Part shown: positions 62,285-64,000 of the stretch, in pieces
How positions within the stretch are numbered: position 1 is the first letter of the stretch
Layout: the number at the start of each line of letters is the position of its first letter
Assembly (NCBI RefSeq): GCF_007858475.1
Contig: NZ_VIGX01000001.1
Span: 558,001 to 622,000 of the forward strand
Source of the DNA: Tsukamurella conjunctivitidis
GTDB lineage: Bacteria > Actinomycetota > Actinomycetes > Mycobacteriales > Mycobacteriaceae
Direction: 5' to 3'
Length of the DNA: 64,000 bases
Notes under the pieces: model-generated
Told to the model about the DNA's origin: nothing
The model's database searches: none
Seen by the model: the letters and a program-made list of their open reading frames with translations, nothing else
Translations under genes and position numbers: made by a program

Positions 62285-63498
62285 TCGGCACGCAGGAAGG
62301 TCCCGTCCAGCCGGTAGTAGGCGCTGTCCTTCGAGTTCGGGCCGAGGCCCAGCTGGAGGACGGGAGGGAGGTCTCCGCGCGTCCAACCCGGCGAGCCGGT
62401 GTCGCGATCCACCTCGAGGGAGACCGCGTGTGCGTCGACGGCGGGTACGGCGGAACGCTGCTCGACGTCGGTGCGCGCCTTCTCGATCGCCGCGGCCGAC
62501 AGTGCGGTGAGGGCGAAGCGACCCGATCCCGACCCGTCGGAGTCGTAGAGCCGGACCTCGGGGAACCGGCCGATCGCTTCGGTGAGCGTGCCGCGCTTAC
62601 CGGGGCGTGTCACCTCCAGCTCGACCGTGCCCAGGTGCGGGAATCCGACCGCCGACGAGCTCTCCGCCATCGCGTGATAGCTGATCTGCTCGAGGTGCTG
62701 CTTCGTCGGATCGAAGCCGTTGGCTCGCAGCAGGCGGTCCGCGACGGGGAGCAGGCCGTCGACCGTCGCCAGCGCGAGATTGTCGGGGAGATTGCCGGCC
62801 GCGTCGGTCTCGAACCTGAACCGAGACGTGAGGTCGTACGTGGCCACCAGTTTCTTGTCGGAGCTGCGGCGGGCGATGGACACGCCGTCCGCTTCCCAGC
62901 GCTTCGAGAGGTCGAGACCCGCGCCCGTCGCCGCGGCGTCGACCTTCGCCGACGAGGCGGAGAGATCGAGGCCGGCGACGTCGGTGCGGCGGAACACCGC
63001 ATCGGCGCGGTCGTTGACCCGGGTGCGGCTCGGTGCGGACCACTCGCCGCCGGACTGTGAGTAGCTCGTGGACACCTGCTCGCCCTTCTGCAGGTCGAGG
63101 ACGGTCACCTGGGTCGAGATCCCGTCGATGTCGATCGACCGGATCGCGTCGGCCCCTCCGGGGAGCGCCTCGGCGGCCCTGTCCAGCGCCCTGCGCAGCT
63201 CCGCCGATCGGTCCACCGATCCGCGTCCCGACGGCGAGCTCGACGAGGTGATCTGCGACCAGTCGCCGGCGATCGCGAGCGCGGGCAGTCCGGCGGAGAC
63301 GATCACGATGCCGGTGACGAAGGCGCCCAGCGCAGCGGCGCCCGGGGGAGCGGACCGTAGCCGCCAGGCCAGCCCGGCCGCGACCGCGACGGTGGCCACG
63401 GCCAGAGCGATCGAGAGCGGACCGTCGGTGACGGCGGCCGCGACCAGGCCCGCGGTGGTGAGCACGGCGAGCAGGGCGACCGTCACGGAACTGGACAC
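62281..63498 (-). CDS. Membrane protein with large extracytoplasmic domain, function unknown
   Basis: This 405-residue protein has three hydrophobic segments near the N-terminus (VTVALLAVLTTAGLVAAAV, LSIALAVATVAVAAGLAW, AALGAFVTGIVIVSAGLPALAIAG) and then about 320 residues that are mostly polar with alternating strands (RSIDIDGISTQVTVLDLQKGEQ, GVSIARRSSDKKLVATYDL). No catalytic motif is seen. GTG at 63498 has TACCCT six bases upstream (leaderless). Confidence 0.72.
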   Translation of the reverse strand: MSSSVTVALLAVLTTAGLVAAAVTDGPLSIALAVATVAVAAGLAWRLRSAPPGAAALGAFVTGIVIVSAGLPALAIAGDWSQITSSSSPSGRGSVDRSAELRRALDRAAEALPGGADAIRSIDIDGISTQVTVLDLQKGEQVSTSYSQSGGEWSAPSRTRVNDRADAVFRRTDVAGLDLSASSAKVDAAATGAGLDLSKRWEADGVSIARRSSDKKLVATYDLTSRFRFETDAAGNLPDNLALATVDGLLPVADRLLRANGFDPTKQHLEQISYHAMAESSSAVGFPHLGTVELEVTRPGKRGTLTEAIGRFPEVRLYDSDGSGSGRFALTALSAAAIEKARTDVEQRSAVPAVDAHAVSLEVDRDTGSPGWTRGDLPPVLQLGLGPNSKDSAYYRLDGTFLRAD

Positions 63499-63605
63499 CG
63501 ACTCAGGGTAGCGGCCGCGAATCACGCTGAACGCAACCGCTGTGCCACCGCGAGAACGGACATATGTTCCGCGAAGGAAGCATCCGTCCCCGTCAGGAGA
63601 GATCA

Positions 63606-64000
63606 ATGACCGCATCCGCCACCGGCTCCCTCGCCGCCATCATCGACGCGACCGACCAGGCCGTCACGCGCAATACCGCCAACGCGCACGTGGTCTTCTC
63701 GGCGACTGCCGTGCCGCAGGGCACCGTCGGCAGCGTCACCACCGCGCGCCAGCACACCCTGGCCGTCGACGAGCCCCCGACGCTCGGTGGCGACGACACC
63801 GCGATCAACCCCGTCGAGGCCTACCTCGGCGCGCTGCTCTCCTGCCAGGTCGTGACCTACCGCTTCTACGCCGACAAGCTGGGCGTCACGATCGACGAGC
63901 TGAAGCTCAGCGCTGAGGGCGACCTCGACGTGCGGGGGTTCTTCGGCCTCGACGAGTCCGTGCGCCCGGGCTTCACGGCCGTGCGGGTCACCGTCGACAT
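63606..64000 (+). CDS. OsmC-family protein, N-terminal part
   Basis: Only the first 131 residues are inside the window; the frame stays open to the end. The conserved family region PVEAYLGALLSCQVVTYRFYA supplies the reactive Cys of OsmC/Ohr-type peroxide reductases, and ELKLSAEGDLDVRGFFGLDESVRPGF matches the next strand and loop. AGGAGAG just precedes the ATG. A near-palindrome around CATATG (63557-63571) between this gene and the divergent one may hold the control site. Confidence 0.85.
   Translation, partial: MTASATGSLAAIIDATDQAVTRNTANAHVVFSATAVPQGTVGSVTTARQHTLAVDEPPTLGGDDTAINPVEAYLGALLSCQVVTYRFYADKLGVTIDELKLSAEGDLDVRGFFGLDESVRPGFTAVRVTVD

Noticed and set aside
63557-63571. GAAC...GTTC around CATATG as a LexA SOS box
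   Set aside because: Spacing between GAAC and GTTC is eight bases instead of four, so it does not fit the mycobacterial SOS box.

Overview
The window is GC-rich actinobacterial DNA. Gene content and order point to the Corynebacteriales: a PDIM-type pps-drr-papA5 locus, the str / S10 / L14-S14 ribosomal blocks separated by accessory genes as in mycobacteria, mycobacterial-type DUF5313, DUF5302 and DUF2277 proteins, and many genes that appear to have leaderless transcripts. The genus is an inference: Tsukamurella or a close relative seems more likely than Mycobacterium, but no species-level marker is present.

Layout. (a) 1-13.8 kb: the 3' end of a lipid assembly line, with ppsD-like and ppsE-like type I PKS genes, a drrABC exporter and a papA5-type acyltransferase, all tightly coupled, followed by a convergent LCM-family methyltransferase. 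(b) 14.7-25.1 kb: redox enzymes (flavodoxin-like, nitroreductase, SDR, Baeyer-Villiger monooxygenase), two secreted proteins of unknown function, a second ABC exporter, a small membrane protein and a DNA glycosylase. (c) 25.1-29.85 kb: str operon rpsL-rpsG-fusA-tuf, with a structured leader and a strong terminator after tuf. (d) 29.9-43.7 kb: accessory block with a TIGR04222 membrane protein, a hydroxysteroid-dehydrogenase-like SDR, alcohol dehydrogenase plus KshB-like reductase, M50 peptidase, a second Baeyer-Villiger enzyme, alpha-methylacyl-CoA racemase, Ser/Thr kinase, secreted S1 protease, DUF4442 protein and esterase lipoprotein. Part of it looks like steroid or branched-lipid catabolism. 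(e) 43.8-49.4 kb: S10 operon rpsJ to rpsQ. (f) 49.5-57.05 kb: lipoprotein, DEAD-box helicase, and a four-gene minus-strand operon (DUF559 nuclease, winged-helix protein, dual P-loop/HerA-like ATPase, small membrane protein). (g) 57.2-58.8 kb: rplN-rplX-rplE-rpsN, ending in hairpins with no rpsH after it. (h) 58.9-64.0 kb: PAP2-family membrane protein, membrane protein of unknown function, Tat-type glycoside hydrolase, membrane protein, and the start of an OsmC-family gene.

The strongest leads are the PDIM-type assembly line, whose PpsE-like module carries a malonyl-type AT signature, and the nuclease/ATPase operon between ribosomal blocks. Other points are structured leaders before rpsL and rpsJ, CRP/GlxR-type sites at unrelated promoters, and paired palindromic elements flanking the kinase gene. 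All functional assignments come from motif and family recognition; no search could be run.
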